Shown here one piece after another: positions 25,725 through 35,080 of a stretch of 64,000 nucleotides of DNA (positions are counted from its first letter, which is position 1; each line of letters begins with the position of its first letter). The notes under the pieces were generated by a model. It saw only the letters and a program-made list of their open reading frames with translations, was not told where the DNA came from and made no database searches. The DNA comes from Terripilifer ovatus (GTDB lineage: Bacteria; Pseudomonadota; Alphaproteobacteria; Rhizobiales; Beijerinckiaceae), in the NCBI GenBank assembly GCA_029222685.1, contig JARHVB010000014.1, forward strand, positions 1-64,000, in the 5' to 3' direction. The position numbers and the translations under genes were made by a program.

Positions 25725-26057
25725 TCAGTCTGGCGGCAAAATACGGTCGTTGCCGGTGCCGGCGGAAGGCGCAACGGGCGGCTGCGCCGCCCGACGATCG
25801 TCGCCAGGCAGTTTGCAATCGCCGGCGATGGGACAGGCGTAAGGTAAGGGCTTCGGCACGTCCGGATTGGCGGGATCGACGGCCAGAGGATCGGTTGCCA
25901 GCGGTGCGATATCGCTTCCCCCATCGTCTTGTCCATCCGGCGGATAGAGCCGCACCGCGAGATTGAAGCCGAAGGCGGCGATAGCGCCAGCGACGGCAAC
26001 CACAGCGAGCGAGATCGCCCAGCGCTTCTTCAATCCATTGAGGTCCGGCTTGTTCAT
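25725..26057 (-). CDS. Small single-pass membrane protein of unknown function
   Basis: A 110-residue protein with a short basic N-terminus, one membrane helix (about 13-35, WAISLAVVAVAGAIAAFGF) and a Pro/Asp-rich, probably periplasmic tail. The tail contains two cysteines in YACPIAGDCKLPGDD, spaced so that they could form a disulfide. No family was recognised. It lies 115 bp upstream of the sorbosone-dehydrogenase gene in the same orientation, so a role with that redox pair is possible but unproven. Confidence 0.6.
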   Translation of the reverse strand: MNKPDLNGLKKRWAISLAVVAVAGAIAAFGFNLAVRLYPPDGQDDGGSDIAPLATDPLAVDPANPDVPKPLPYACPIAGDCKLPGDDRRAAQPPVAPSAGTGNDRILPPD

Positions 26058-26119
26058 CTGCGCAGGCTCTCACAGCGGGAATTCAGGAGCAAACGATTCA
26101 AGGGAATTTGAATCGAATC

Positions 26120-27547
26120 CTAAATCTGCGTCGCATAGGTCGAGAGCGCGCGGCGGTTCTCATCCGTTTCGAGGCGTTGCGACAGCGACGGCATGGCCCT
26201 GTCCGAGCAGTCGGCGCGCGGACAGGTGCGGCACGAGACGCCGATGGGCGTGACGATCTGCGGATCGTCGAGATTGAGGCCGTCGGCGTAGACCAATTGC
26301 TTGCCGAAATGCAGGGCACAGCCCAGCCCCACTGCGAGTTGCCCCACTCGGCTCGGCAGACCGCCGCGCGAAATGCCGCGTGCGCCTGTATCGACCGTGC
26401 GTGCGACGCAGAAATAGCTCGCACCATCGGGCATGCGCGACACCTGCACGCGCAGCATGCCCGGTGTTGCAAAGGCGTCGTAAACATTCCAGCGCGGACA
26501 GGCGGCGCCGAAGCGGGCGATATGGATGCCGGATGCTGAAAAGCGCTTGGAAATATTGCCGGCGATATCGACGCGGATGAGGTGGAACGGAATACCTTCG
26601 CTGCCGGGACGGCGCAGAGTCGTCAGCCGATGGCAGATCTGCTCGAAGGATACACCGAAGCGGTGCTGCAGGATGTTGATGTCATAGCGCGTCGATTTCG
26701 CCGAAGCGAAGAAACGGTCGTAGGGCATCATGACGGCGGCGGCGAAATAGTTCGCCATCGCCGAGCCGGCCAGAAAGTCAGCGGCGGGCGAGGTGAACTT
26801 GCCGGATGAGACCGCAAGGTCGATTTCGCGGCGGTGGCCGAGCAAGGCGATCTGATAGGCGAGTTGGAACGTCCGGCTTGCCGCCGGCAGCATTTCCGAC
26901 AACATCAGGCGCCGTGTCAGTGGATTGAAATTACGCAACAGGCCCGGCATGGCATCGGCCGGCGCGATCTCCACATCGACCGCGAAGCGTTCGGCCAGAA
27001 CTTTCACCAGGTCCTGCTGCAAGGTGAGAAGCGCAAGATTGTTGTCGTGCCACAATGCTTCCGCCGCCGCTTCCAGCTCGGGAAAATAGTTCAACCGGCG
27101 CTGCAGGAAATCGGTGATTTCTTCCGACGGCAGACCGACGGGAACAGCCTCGCCTTCGCCATCGCCGCCTTCTACCGGCGTCATCGCGGCGCCGCGGCGG
27201 TAGGTCTGGTACAAAGCCAGGAGCGCCCGGGCGATGCTCGGCAAGGTCGTCACCACATCCTTGACGTCGCTCGCCTTGATGTCCTGCGCATCGAAGGCCG
27301 GATCGGACAAGGCCTCCATCAGATCGGCCACGAGCCTGCTGTCATCCTCGCCACCGAGCGCGGTCAGATCGACCTTGAACCGCTCCGCCAGCCGCAAAAG
27401 CACATTCACGGTGACGGGGCGCTGGTTCGATTCCAGCAAGTTCAGATAGCTCGGCGAAATGCCGAGTTCCGCCGCCATCTGCGTCTGGTTGAATTTCTGT
27501 TCCTGACGAACGCGGCGCAATTTGCCGCCGATCCGAACTGCGCGCAT
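26120..27547 (-). CDS. RamB/ScfR-like XRE-family short-chain acyl regulator
   Basis: A 475-residue regulator. The N-terminal helix-turn-helix (about 8-62, KLRRVRQEQKFNQTQMAAELGISPSYLNLLESNQRPV) is followed by an IrrE/ImmA-like region (about 180-310) and a DUF2083 domain with a Cys-rich end (SCRTCPRADC). This layout is that of RamB, which controls glyoxylate-cycle genes in actinobacteria, and of the alphaproteobacterial ScfR/PrpR group. It is divergent from aceA, 195 bp away, which strongly suggests that it regulates isocitrate lyase in response to acetyl- or propionyl-CoA. Confidence 0.88.
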   Translation of the reverse strand: MRAVRIGGKLRRVRQEQKFNQTQMAAELGISPSYLNLLESNQRPVTVNVLLRLAERFKVDLTALGGEDDSRLVADLMEALSDPAFDAQDIKASDVKDVVTTLPSIARALLALYQTYRRGAAMTPVEGGDGEGEAVPVGLPSEEITDFLQRRLNYFPELEAAAEALWHDNNLALLTLQQDLVKVLAERFAVDVEIAPADAMPGLLRNFNPLTRRLMLSEMLPAASRTFQLAYQIALLGHRREIDLAVSSGKFTSPAADFLAGSAMANYFAAAVMMPYDRFFASAKSTRYDINILQHRFGVSFEQICHRLTTLRRPGSEGIPFHLIRVDIAGNISKRFSASGIHIARFGAACPRWNVYDAFATPGMLRVQVSRMPDGASYFCVARTVDTGARGISRGGLPSRVGQLAVGLGCALHFGKQLVYADGLNLDDPQIVTPIGVSCRTCPRADCSDRAMPSLSQRLETDENRRALSTYATQI

Positions 27548-27742
27548 TTGCCGATCCAGGCTAGATTTACAAAAATATTACATATTACAATTTTTACTTT
27601 GTCAAACGGAATGTAAATTTCAAATAAATCATCAATTTCAGATATTTATTGCATCAATGTCCCGCCTACAACATTCTTACTGCCACTGCTTCACGCCAAC
27701 TGATTGGCCGCAACACCCATTATGACAAAGCGGAGTAAAGAA
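27548..27742. promoter_or_regulatory. AT-rich divergent promoter region of the ramB-like gene and aceA
   Basis: A strongly AT-rich island. On the minus strand TTGACA (27605-27600) is followed after 17 bases by TGTAAT (27582-27577), a good sigma-70 promoter for the regulator gene. Several ATTACA/TTTACAAA motifs (27566-27596) overlap that promoter and may be operator half-sites. The aceA ribosome site (CGGAGTAAAG) ends 3 bases before its ATG. Confidence 0.55.
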
Positions 27743-29014
27743 ATGCCTGCATCCTATTCGCCCCTCGTCCGCCGCGACTACACGGCGACAGACGTCAGCC
27801 GCCTGTCCGGCCGCGTCCGCATCGAGCACACCTTGGCCAGGATCGGCGCTGAACGGTTGCGCGCCCTGCTGGCCGAGCGCCCCTTCGTGCGGGCTCTGGG
27901 CGCCATGACGGGCAATCAGGCGGTCCAGCAGGTGAAGGGCGGGCTTGAGGCCATCTACCTATCGGGATGGCAGGTCGCGGCCGATGCCAACAATGCCGGG
28001 CAGATGTATCCGGACCAGTCGCTGTATCCCTCCTCGTCCGTGCCCGATGTGGTTCGCCGCATCAACAATGCCCTGCAGCGCGCCGACCAGATCGCCCGCA
28101 TGGAGAACGATAACTCGACCCACTGGTTCGCGCCGATCATGGCGGACGCGGAGGCTGGTTTCGGCGGACCGCTCAATGCGTTCGAACTGATGAAGAGCAT
28201 GATCGAGGCCGGCGCCGCGGGCGTTCACTTCGAGGACCAGCTTGCCTCGGAAAAGAAGTGCGGCCACCTCGGCGGCAAGGTGCTGGTGCCGACACAGACC
28301 TTCATCCGCACGCTGAACGCGGCGCGGCTGGCAGCCGATGTCTGCGGCGTCGACACCGTCATCTGCGCCCGCACCGACGCCCATTCGGCGACGCTGATCA
28401 CCTCGGACATCGATGATTATGATCTTGCCTTCATCGATCGTTCCAGCCGCACGGGCGAGGGTTTTTATCGGCTGAAGCAGGGCAACCATCATTCGGTGGA
28501 GCACGCCATCGCCCGCGGCCTAGCCTATGCGCCCTACTCCGATCTGGTCTGGTGGGAAACCTCCGAGCCCGATCTCGGCGAAGCACGCGAGTTCGCGCAG
28601 GAAATGCATCGCCAGCATCCCGATCGGCTCCTGGCCTATAATTGCTCGCCGTCGTTCAACTGGCGCAGCAAGCTCGACGCACGGACGATCGAGACCTTCC
28701 AGGAGCAGATCGCCGCCATGGGCTATCGCTTCCAGTTCGTGACCCTGGCGGGTTTTCACGCCCTCAACCTGTCGATGTTCGACCTGGCGAAAGGCTATTC
28801 GCGCCGCGGCATGGGCGCCTACAGCGAAATGCAGGAACGCGAATTCGCGGCACAGGCCAGCGGCTTCACCGCCGTGCGGCACCAGCGCGAAGTCGGCACC
28901 GGCTATTTCGACGCGGTCGCCATGGCCATTTCCGGCGGCAAGTCCTCGACGACGGCCATGGCCGGATCGACGGAGGCGGAACAGTTTCAGTCTTCGCGGC
29001 AAGCGGCGGAATAA
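27743..29014 (+). CDS. aceA: Isocitrate lyase
   Basis: A 423-residue isocitrate lyase, cleaving isocitrate to glyoxylate and succinate in the glyoxylate shunt. The catalytic signature KKCGH is at 171-175, the substrate-binding NCSPSFNW segment is near residue 302, and the family start ([22 protein letters not shown]) is clear. ATG 27743 is chosen over an upstream ATG inside the promoter region. The divergent RamB-like regulator supports induction on acetate, fatty acids or other C2-yielding substrates. Malate synthase is not in this window. Confidence 0.97.
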   Translation: MPASYSPLVRRDYTATDVSRLSGRVRIEHTLARIGAERLRALLAERPFVRALGAMTGNQAVQQVKGGLEAIYLSGWQVAADANNAGQMYPDQSLYPSSSVPDVVRRINNALQRADQIARMENDNSTHWFAPIMADAEAGFGGPLNAFELMKSMIEAGAAGVHFEDQLASEKKCGHLGGKVLVPTQTFIRTLNAARLAADVCGVDTVICARTDAHSATLITSDIDDYDLAFIDRSSRTGEGFYRLKQGNHHSVEHAIARGLAYAPYSDLVWWETSEPDLGEAREFAQEMHRQHPDRLLAYNCSPSFNWRSKLDARTIETFQEQIAAMGYRFQFVTLAGFHALNLSMFDLAKGYSRRGMGAYSEMQEREFAAQASGFTAVRHQREVGTGYFDAVAMAISGGKSSTTAMAGSTEAEQFQSSRQAAE

Positions 29015-29054
29015 GACGCATATGCATCACCTCAAGCCACAGCAGGAGCATGTT

Positions 29055-29270
29055 ATGAAAGAACAATTCTGGGTTGTCGGCGGCGAATATTCCGATCTCG
29101 ACTTTCGCCGACTGATCGAAGGCACGGGCCAGACGCACGGGCCGTTCGAGAGTTACGAGGCGGCGGAGAAGGTCTGGCGCGACTGTTCGCTCGCCAATCG
29201 TTTCGAGGCCTGCGCGCGCTTTTCGATCGTCACGTCGGCGGTCGGTGCAGCGCGCCGCCAGGCGGCGTAG
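29055..29270 (+). CDS. DUF4170-family small protein
   Basis: A 71-residue protein. MKEQFWVVGGEYSDLDFRRL...GPFESYEAAEKVWRDCS is the alphaproteobacterial DUF4170 pattern. Function is unknown. ATG 29055 follows CAGGAG. It lies 40 bp behind aceA and is probably transcribed with it; a strong terminator follows. Confidence 0.8.
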   Translation: MKEQFWVVGGEYSDLDFRRLIEGTGQTHGPFESYEAAEKVWRDCSLANRFEACARFSIVTSAVGAARRQAA

Positions 29271-29287
29271 ACATCAACGCCAAATGA

Positions 29288-29327
29288 AAAGCCGCCCTGC
29301 GCGTAAGCACAGGGCGGCTTTGCTTTT
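29288..29327 (+). terminator. Rho-independent terminator after aceA-DUF4170
   Basis: A perfect 12-bp stem (29288-29299 / 29310-29321), AAAGCCGCCCTG with CAGGGCGGCTTT, a 10-base loop, and a following GCTTTT. The A-run on the left lets it work in both directions. Confidence 0.85.
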
Positions 29328-29331
29328 CCTT

Positions 29332-29460
29332 GTCATCCCCGACACCCGCGTAGCGGGTGAGCGGGATCCAGATGCCAAGAGCCACAACGTTGGCGGAAAT
29401 CAAGAAACTGCACGTTGCTCCTGGATTCCCGCTCTGCGCTTCGCTTGGCGGGAATGACAC
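29332..29460. repeat. Dispersed intergenic repeat family 2, copy A
   Basis: Two outward-ending half-units (TGTCATCCCCGACACCCG... and ...GGCGGGAATGACAC) about 130 bp apart in inverted orientation. The right half matches, in reverse complement, the left half of the copy at 33099 over roughly 40 bases. It sits between the convergent aceA-DUF4170 and ThDP-enzyme genes. Confidence 0.85.
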
Positions 29461-29480
29461 CTGGTGTGTCAGCCCGTCGC

Positions 29481-31187
29481 TTAAGCGCGCGTCCGCACGA
29501 TCACGTTCAGCGTCGCCTGCTGGCCCTGAGCCACCTTGTCGAGCGCCTTCTCGAGAGCGGGGATGAGCTTCGCCGGATCATCGACGCGGGCGCCGTAACC
29601 GCCGAAGGCCTCGGTGATCTTCTCGTAGTCGGCCGATGGCGTCAGATCGACGATCGGCAGGCTGTTGGCCTTGGAGGCGAGGCCATCCGGATACATCGCT
29701 GTCGTTGCGCGGCGCACGGCGAACCATTGCGAATTGTTCATCACCATGGTCAGCGTCGGCAGCTTTTCGGACTGGCCGACAAAATGCGCGGCCGTCGGGC
29801 AGCCGAACATGTAGGAGCCGTCGCCGACGGTCGAAATGACCTGACGCTCAGGCGCCGCGACCTTGGCGCCAAGCGCTTGGCCGAGCCCCATGCCGAGCGC
29901 GCCGGAGCTTGTCGAGAGGAAGCCGCCCGGCTGTTCGATCTCGAGGAACGGATAGGGCGCGCCCAACTCCTCGACGATGATGGCGTTCTTGTCCTTCACT
30001 TGGTTGAGGCAATGGGCGATCCACGGATAGGCGATCGGCGAAGACGTCGACACCGCCTGCACGGCCTTCTTGCGCTGCTCGATGAGGGCGGCGCGCTGTT
30101 CGGCAAAATGGGCGCGGCGCTTGTCGACAGCGGCCTGTTTGCCCTTCAGCTTGATCTTCAACATCTCATTCAGCATCACCAGCGCCGCGCCGGGTTCGCC
30201 CGAGATCGCCAGATCCATCTGGAAGCCGCGGAACGGGAATGTGGAGAAGTGCGGATCGGTCGCAATGTGGATCAGCTTGGCGTTCGGGTTGGGCTGAACG
30301 TTGCGTGGCACCCATGGCACCGGCGAATCGAGCACGATGATCACATCGGCGGCCTGCAGCGCCGGACCGTTGACGAGACCCAGGTTCATCGGATTGCTGG
30401 ATGCGAGCGAGGCCTGCGGGCCGGTGAGCACCGAAATCGCATGGTCCTGGGCGATCTGGCCGAGCGCCGCGAACGTGTGCGGGCGAGCCATGCTTGTCGT
30501 TACGATGACCGGGTTTTCGGCGGCGGCGATCATGTCGGCCGCCATTTCCAGCGCTTCGGCGGAGGGAACCGCCGGCATGACGCCGAGCTTGCGGTTGCGC
30601 GGCAGCGGGCCGGCACCGAGATCGGTATTGCCGAGCACTTCGCGCGGCAGGGTCAGATAGACCGGGCCGCGCGGCTCGGTCATCGCGATATCGACGGCGC
30701 GGGCGACGATCGTGTTAACCGGCTGGCCTTCGCGCAGTTCGTAATCCCACTTCACATGCTCGCGCACGATCGCGGCCTGGTCGAAATTTTCCTGCGCCCA
30801 ATGGATCGGCACGTCGCGGGATCCGGCGTGGCCGGTCTCGGTGAGCGGCGTGCGCCCGGCCGCCAGCAGGATCGGCACGCTGTCGCGGGTGGCGTTCATC
30901 ACGGCGCAAATGGTGTTGGCGGTGCCGACGTTCACGTGGACCATGACCGCGGCCATATTGCCGCTCACCTTGTAGTAGCCGGTCGCCATGGCGACGGCGA
31001 CGTTCTCGTGCGGCACGGTGACGAACTCGGGCAGGATGCCGCCCTTGGTCCGCGCCTGCAGGATGCCCTCGATGATCGGGGCGAAGTCCGTGCCGCCATT
31101 GGCGAAAACGTGGCTGATTCCGGAGTTCTTGAGCGCCGCCATGTAGGATTCGGCGACCGTCTGTCCTGCAGGCTGATGAATGTTCAT
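29481..31187 (-). CDS. ThDP-dependent decarboxylase/acetolactate synthase-like enzyme
   Basis: A 568-residue thiamine-diphosphate enzyme in the usual PYR, central, PP domain order. The ThDP/Mg motif is GDGSYMF...NN (about 430-465) and the catalytic Glu lies in VPHENVAVAMATGYY of the PYR domain. The start MNIHQPAGQ has GGGAGG upstream. The family includes acetolactate synthase, benzoylformate decarboxylase and carboligases; FAD-binding features of true AHAS were not evident. It is divergent from a methyltransferase gene. The 2-oxoacid substrate is unknown. Confidence 0.88.
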   Translation of the reverse strand: MNIHQPAGQTVAESYMAALKNSGISHVFANGGTDFAPIIEGILQARTKGGILPEFVTVPHENVAVAMATGYYKVSGNMAAVMVHVNVGTANTICAVMNATRDSVPILLAAGRTPLTETGHAGSRDVPIHWAQENFDQAAIVREHVKWDYELREGQPVNTIVARAVDIAMTEPRGPVYLTLPREVLGNTDLGAGPLPRNRKLGVMPAVPSAEALEMAADMIAAAENPVIVTTSMARPHTFAALGQIAQDHAISVLTGPQASLASSNPMNLGLVNGPALQAADVIIVLDSPVPWVPRNVQPNPNAKLIHIATDPHFSTFPFRGFQMDLAISGEPGAALVMLNEMLKIKLKGKQAAVDKRRAHFAEQRAALIEQRKKAVQAVSTSSPIAYPWIAHCLNQVKDKNAIIVEELGAPYPFLEIEQPGGFLSTSSGALGMGLGQALGAKVAAPERQVISTVGDGSYMFGCPTAAHFVGQSEKLPTLTMVMNNSQWFAVRRATTAMYPDGLASKANSLPIVDLTPSADYEKITEAFGGYGARVDDPAKLIPALEKALDKVAQGQQATLNVIVRTRA

Positions 31188-31354
31188 AATACCTCCCGAC
31201 CGGACATTTCCGGCGTTGAAATCGTGGCGTCTTGGTAGCGAATTACGCCGGGGCGTCAAGGCACCTGATGCTTGCCTCGACCTTTGGTATCTTGACCGGG
31301 TCCGCAGGTTGCAATCAATCCTTGGGCAAGGAACATTTGCAGGGAGAACGGCAT

Positions 31355-31960
31355 ATGAGTGAATTCGACCGCTGGGAGGGGCGCTACAAGGCCCCGGAAT
31401 TCATCTTCGGCAAGGAGCCGAATTATTTCCTCGCCCAATGCGGCGGGCTTCTGCCCAAGACCGGCAAGGCGCTGGCCGTCGCCGACGGCGAGGGCCGCAA
31501 TGGCGTCTGGCTGGCGGAGCGCGGGCTCGACGTCGTCTCGCTCGATTTTTCTCCCGCAGCGCAAGAAAAGGCCCGCGCACTCGCAGCGGAACGGGGCGTC
31601 AAGATCGACATCGTCAATGCCGATGTCCACACCTGGGCCTATCCCGAGGCTGCCTTCGATGTGGTGGTGGAGATCTTCACCCAGTTCAGTTCGCCGGCCG
31701 AGCGCGCGCTGAAATGGGCCGGCATGCGCAAGGCGCTCAAGCCCGGCGGCCTGCTGATCGTGCAGGGCTACACGCCGAAGCAATTGGAGTACGGAACCGG
31801 CGGACCAAAGCAGATTGAAAACCTCTACACACGCGCCATGCTCGAAGAAGCGTTCGCCGGATTTCGGGACATGCGCTTCATCGAAGAAGAGCTCGAGATA
31901 CATGAAGGGGCGGGGCACGGCGGCATGTCGGCGGTGATCGGACTGACCGCGAGAAAGTGA
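31355..31960 (+). CDS. Class I SAM-dependent methyltransferase
   Basis: A 201-residue methyltransferase of the TehB/thiopurine-like small type. Motif I is ALAVADGEGRNGVWLAE (residues 40-56), the acidic end of beta-2 is SLDFS, and motif post-I is VNADVHTW. ATG 31355 has AGGGAGAA upstream. It is divergent from the ThDP enzyme and 113 bp ahead of an orphan Bug receptor. The substrate is unknown. Confidence 0.85.
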   Translation: MSEFDRWEGRYKAPEFIFGKEPNYFLAQCGGLLPKTGKALAVADGEGRNGVWLAERGLDVVSLDFSPAAQEKARALAAERGVKIDIVNADVHTWAYPEAAFDVVVEIFTQFSSPAERALKWAGMRKALKPGGLLIVQGYTPKQLEYGTGGPKQIENLYTRAMLEEAFAGFRDMRFIEEELEIHEGAGHGGMSAVIGLTARK

Positions 31961-32073
31961 GCGACGGTCCGAAGGTCTAATAGCTCGTGGCCCGCCACGA
32001 GCTTGCCTCGACCCATGCCCAGTGTCAGCCTCTATTCGGAAGGCGCGAGAAGGCGACCGACGGGAGGAAACAT

Positions 32074-33063
32074 ATGCGCGGATTTGTTCGCCTTGCAGTA
32101 TTTGGCATCGCTGCCGGCTTAGCCGCAGCCGGCGGTGCGGCCTATGGGCAGAACCTGGCGCAAGGCTGGCCGCAGAAGCAGATCACCTTCATCGTCCCGT
32201 TCGCGCCGGGCGGCGGTACGGATGCCTTTGCGCGGCCGCTGGCGGCGCAGCTCGATACGCAGCTCGGCCAGAGAATCATCATCGAAAATCGGGCCGGCGC
32301 CGGCGGCACGGTCGGCGCTTCGGCGGCCGCCAAGGCCGCACCCGATGGCTACACCTTGTTCGTCGGCGCGGCGCACCATGCGATCGCTCCGGCCCTCTAT
32401 CCCAGGCTCGACTACGATATCGAAAAGGATTTTGTCCCCATCGGTCTCGTTTCATTGCCGCCGCAAGTCATCGTGGTGAACCCCGGCAAGGTCGCGGCAA
32501 AGACATTGAAGGAACTCGTCGACTTCGCCAGGGCCAATCCGGACAAGCTGAATTACGCCTCGGCCGGCGGCGGCACCACGCATCACCTTGCCGGCGAACT
32601 GTTCAAGAACCTGACCGGAACGCGGATCACCCACGTTCCCTATCGCGGCGCCGGTCCGGCGATGCAGGATCTCGTCGCCGGCCATATCGAAATGGAGTTC
32701 GACGGGCTCGGATCGTCCGCCCCGCATATCGCCAGCGGCGCCTTGCGCGCACTTGCGGTGGCGGCACCTGTTCGCTCCCGCGCCTTCCCGGATGTGCCGA
32801 CAGCGGTGGAAGCCGGCGTTGCCGGCTACGAGGTCTCGACCTGGTACGGCCTGTTCGCGCCGAAAGGCACGTCTGCAGATGTTGTCGCGCGCGTGACGAA
32901 GGAATTGCGCGCGGCGTTGCAGACAGGCTTGATCAAGGAAGTCTGGGACAAGAACGGCTCGGATGTTCCAGACATGTACGGCGCCGATTTCGGCAAATTC
33001 GTCAGCGCCGAAGTCACGCGCTGGGGCAAGGTGGTTCAGGACGCAGGCGTCAAGCTGGATTAA
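32074..33063 (+). CDS. Bug-family (TctC-like) receptor
   Basis: A 329-residue exported receptor. The signal peptide MRGFVRLAVFGIAAGLAAAGG...YG is followed by ITFIVPFAPGGGTDAFARPL and IIENRAGAGGTVGASAAAKA. CGGGAGG precedes the ATG. It is an orphan, with no tripartite permease nearby. It is the second of four Bug receptors in the window. Confidence 0.9.
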   Translation: MRGFVRLAVFGIAAGLAAAGGAAYGQNLAQGWPQKQITFIVPFAPGGGTDAFARPLAAQLDTQLGQRIIIENRAGAGGTVGASAAAKAAPDGYTLFVGAAHHAIAPALYPRLDYDIEKDFVPIGLVSLPPQVIVVNPGKVAAKTLKELVDFARANPDKLNYASAGGGTTHHLAGELFKNLTGTRITHVPYRGAGPAMQDLVAGHIEMEFDGLGSSAPHIASGALRALAVAAPVRSRAFPDVPTAVEAGVAGYEVSTWYGLFAPKGTSADVVARVTKELRAALQTGLIKEVWDKNGSDVPDMYGADFGKFVSAEVTRWGKVVQDAGVKLD

Positions 33064-33098
33064 AAGCGAGTGCGCGGTGTTTTTGCTTCAGCCTTGGT

Positions 33099-33186
33099 GT
33101 GTCATTCCCGCCAAGCGAAGCGCAGAGCGGGAATCCAGAGGCAACGTGATCGCCCTGCGTTGCGGCCCTTGGCGTCGGGAATGACA
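33099..33186. repeat. Dispersed intergenic repeat family 2, copy B
   Basis: The left half GTGTCATTCCCGCCAAGCG... and right half ...GGCGTCGGGAATGACAG are inverted copies. Within the left half ATTCCCGC pairs with GCGGGAAT. It lies between the convergent Bug receptor and quinone oxidoreductase genes. Confidence 0.85.
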
Positions 33187-33209
33187 GACCTCAATTTTCG
33201 GTCAGCCTC

Positions 33210-34196
33210 TCAGGGAATGAGAACCACCGAACCTGTCGTGCGGCGCGCCGCGATATCGCGATGCGCCTGCGGCAGGTCGCGCAGCGGATAGGTGCGGCCG
33301 ATGACGATCTTCACCTTGCCGCTGTGGATCATCTCGAACAGGTGATTGGCGCTCGCCTGGCGGATGGCATTGTCGGTCATGTAATTCACCGTGGTGGCGC
33401 GCGTGACGTAGATGGATTTTTCGCTGCCCTGTTTCAGCACATCGAACGGCGGCGGCGCGCCTGACGCGGTGCCGAACAGAACAACGAGGCCAAGGCGCCG
33501 CACGCTGGCCAGCGAATCCGCCCAGGAATCCCTGCCGATCGAATCGTAGACGACATCGACGCCCGTGCCCTTCGTGATCCGCATGACTTCATCGGTGACA
33601 TTCTGCTGCGAGGTGACAATGACATGGCTGCAACCATGCCTCAGCGCCAGCGCCGCCTTCTCCTCGCTGCTCACCGTACCGATCATCGTGGCGCCTATGG
33701 CACGCGCCCATTGGCTGGCGATCAGGCCGACACCGCCGGCTGCAGCGGTGAACAGGATCACATCATCCTTCGTCAGCTTATGCGTGCGGTTGAAGAGGTA
33801 TTGCACCGTCATGCCCTTGGAGAAGGCCGCCGCCGCGACCTTATCATCCATCCAGTCGGGCAGAGCGATCAGGCCGTCGGTCGAGCGGATGCGCGCCTGC
33901 GCATAGGAGCCGATCGTGCCGCCGCCGGCATAGCCGACGCGCTGGCCGACCGAAAAATCACGGACGTCGGGACCGACGGCCTCGATGACGCCGGCGCCTT
34001 CGAGGCCAAGGCCCGTCGGCAATTTCGGCAGATGGTGAAAATGCCCCTGGCGCATATAGATATCCGCAAAGTTGACGCCGATGGCCGTGTGGCGGATCAG
34101 CACCTCGCAGGGCCCCGGCGCGGCGAGTTCCACCTCCTCCCATTCGAGAACGGATTCGGCGCCAAAAGCGTGCAATCGAAAAGCGTAGGTCTTCAT
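33210..34196 (-). CDS. Zinc-independent NADPH:quinone oxidoreductase (MDR superfamily)
   Basis: A 328-residue QOR-type enzyme. The N-terminal GroES-like fold (IGVNFADIYMRQG, GLEGAGVIEAVG) is followed by the Rossmann motif AAAGGVG near residue 155. Zinc ligands of alcohol dehydrogenases are absent. ATG 34196 is supported by the conserved start MKTYAFRLHAFG; the much longer frame is antisense to the GST gene. It is a soluble NADPH-dependent reductase of quinones or enones, divergent from the GST and possibly part of an electrophile-detoxification pair. Confidence 0.9.
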   Translation of the reverse strand: MKTYAFRLHAFGAESVLEWEEVELAAPGPCEVLIRHTAIGVNFADIYMRQGHFHHLPKLPTGLGLEGAGVIEAVGPDVRDFSVGQRVGYAGGGTIGSYAQARIRSTDGLIALPDWMDDKVAAAAFSKGMTVQYLFNRTHKLTKDDVILFTAAAGGVGLIASQWARAIGATMIGTVSSEEKAALALRHGCSHVIVTSQQNVTDEVMRITKGTGVDVVYDSIGRDSWADSLASVRRLGLVVLFGTASGAPPPFDVLKQGSEKSIYVTRATTVNYMTDNAIRQASANHLFEMIHSGKVKIVIGRTYPLRDLPQAHRDIAARRTTGSVVLIP

Positions 34197-34295
34197 GGCG
34201 TTTCCTTCGCGGCTCTTCACGGAAATATCGCTTGCCAGCCTATGTTCGCGCAAGGATGATCCGGCCATCCCAACGGAACACTTCGGAGATCGCCA

Positions 34296-35015
34296 ATGAT
34301 CGACGTTCACTACTGGCCGACCCCGAATGGCCTCAAAGTCACGATCTTTCTCGAAGAAGCCGGCATGCCCTATCGCGTCGTGCCCGTGAACATCGGCAAG
34401 GGCGAACAGTTCAAGCCGGAGTTCCTGGCCATCTCGCCGAACAACCGGATGCCGGCAATCGTCGACACCGAGCCAAAGGACGGCGGCGCGCCGATCAGCG
34501 TCTTCGAGTCCGGCGCCATCCTCATCTATCTGGCCGAGAAGAGCGGCAAATTCATCGGCGGCGATCTGCGCGCCCGCGCGCGCGTGCTCGAATGGCTGTT
34601 CTGGCAGGTGGGCGGGCTCGGCCCCATGGCCGGCCAGAACGGCCATTTCAATTCCTATGCGCCGGAGAAAATCCCCTATGCGATCGACCGTTATGTGAAG
34701 GAGACCAACCGGCTCTACGGCGTGCTCGACAAGCAGTTGGCGACAAACGAATGGGTGGCGGGTGCGTATTCCATCGCCGACATGGCGAGCTATCCGTGGA
34801 TCGTGCCGTATGAGCGGCACATGCAGAGAATAGATGAGTTTCCGAACCTCAAGCGCTGGTTCGACGCCATGAAGAAGCGGCCGGCGGTGGCCGCCGCCTA
34901 TACCAAGGCCGAACCGCTGCGCAGCGGCAATCTGATGACGGAGGAAGCCAAGAAGGTTCTGTTCGGACAGACGGCGGCCAACGTGCAGAAAAGGGCAGTC
35001 GGCGGTCGGGATTAG
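34296..35015 (+). CDS. Glutathione S-transferase, Nu-class (YfcG/YghU-like)
   Basis: A 239-residue GST. The thioredoxin-like N-terminal domain has the Nu-class active-site stretch YWPTPNGLKV (Thr-Asn in place of Tyr/Ser), NNRMPAIVD and FESGAILIYLAE. A helical C-terminal domain follows, with EWVAGAYSIADMASYPWI. Nu-class enzymes have glutathione-dependent disulfide-bond oxidoreductase or peroxide activity. It does not carry the zeta-class SSxSxRVR motif, so it is unlikely to be maleylpyruvate isomerase. Confidence 0.88.
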   Translation: MIDVHYWPTPNGLKVTIFLEEAGMPYRVVPVNIGKGEQFKPEFLAISPNNRMPAIVDTEPKDGGAPISVFESGAILIYLAEKSGKFIGGDLRARARVLEWLFWQVGGLGPMAGQNGHFNSYAPEKIPYAIDRYVKETNRLYGVLDKQLATNEWVAGAYSIADMASYPWIVPYERHMQRIDEFPNLKRWFDAMKKRPAVAAAYTKAEPLRSGNLMTEEAKKVLFGQTAANVQKRAVGGRD

Positions 35016-35080
35016 GCAGTCGGAAGAGATGCCCGCTGCCTTCCCACTCTCTGGAAAAATTGCGCCAAGTATATTCATCA

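Noticed and set aside
24224..25966. A 580-codon open frame on the plus strand
   Set aside because: It is antisense to the cytochrome c, sorbosone-dehydrogenase-like and small membrane protein genes, with no domain.
29415..31238. A 607-codon open frame on the plus strand
   Set aside because: It is antisense to the ThDP-dependent enzyme gene and runs into repeat A; there is no family signature.
34296..35015. GST as maleylpyruvate isomerase for the gentisate-like pathway
   Set aside because: The active-site stretch TPNGLKV is Nu-class, the zeta-class motif is absent, and the gene is 12 kb from the gentisate-type operon.
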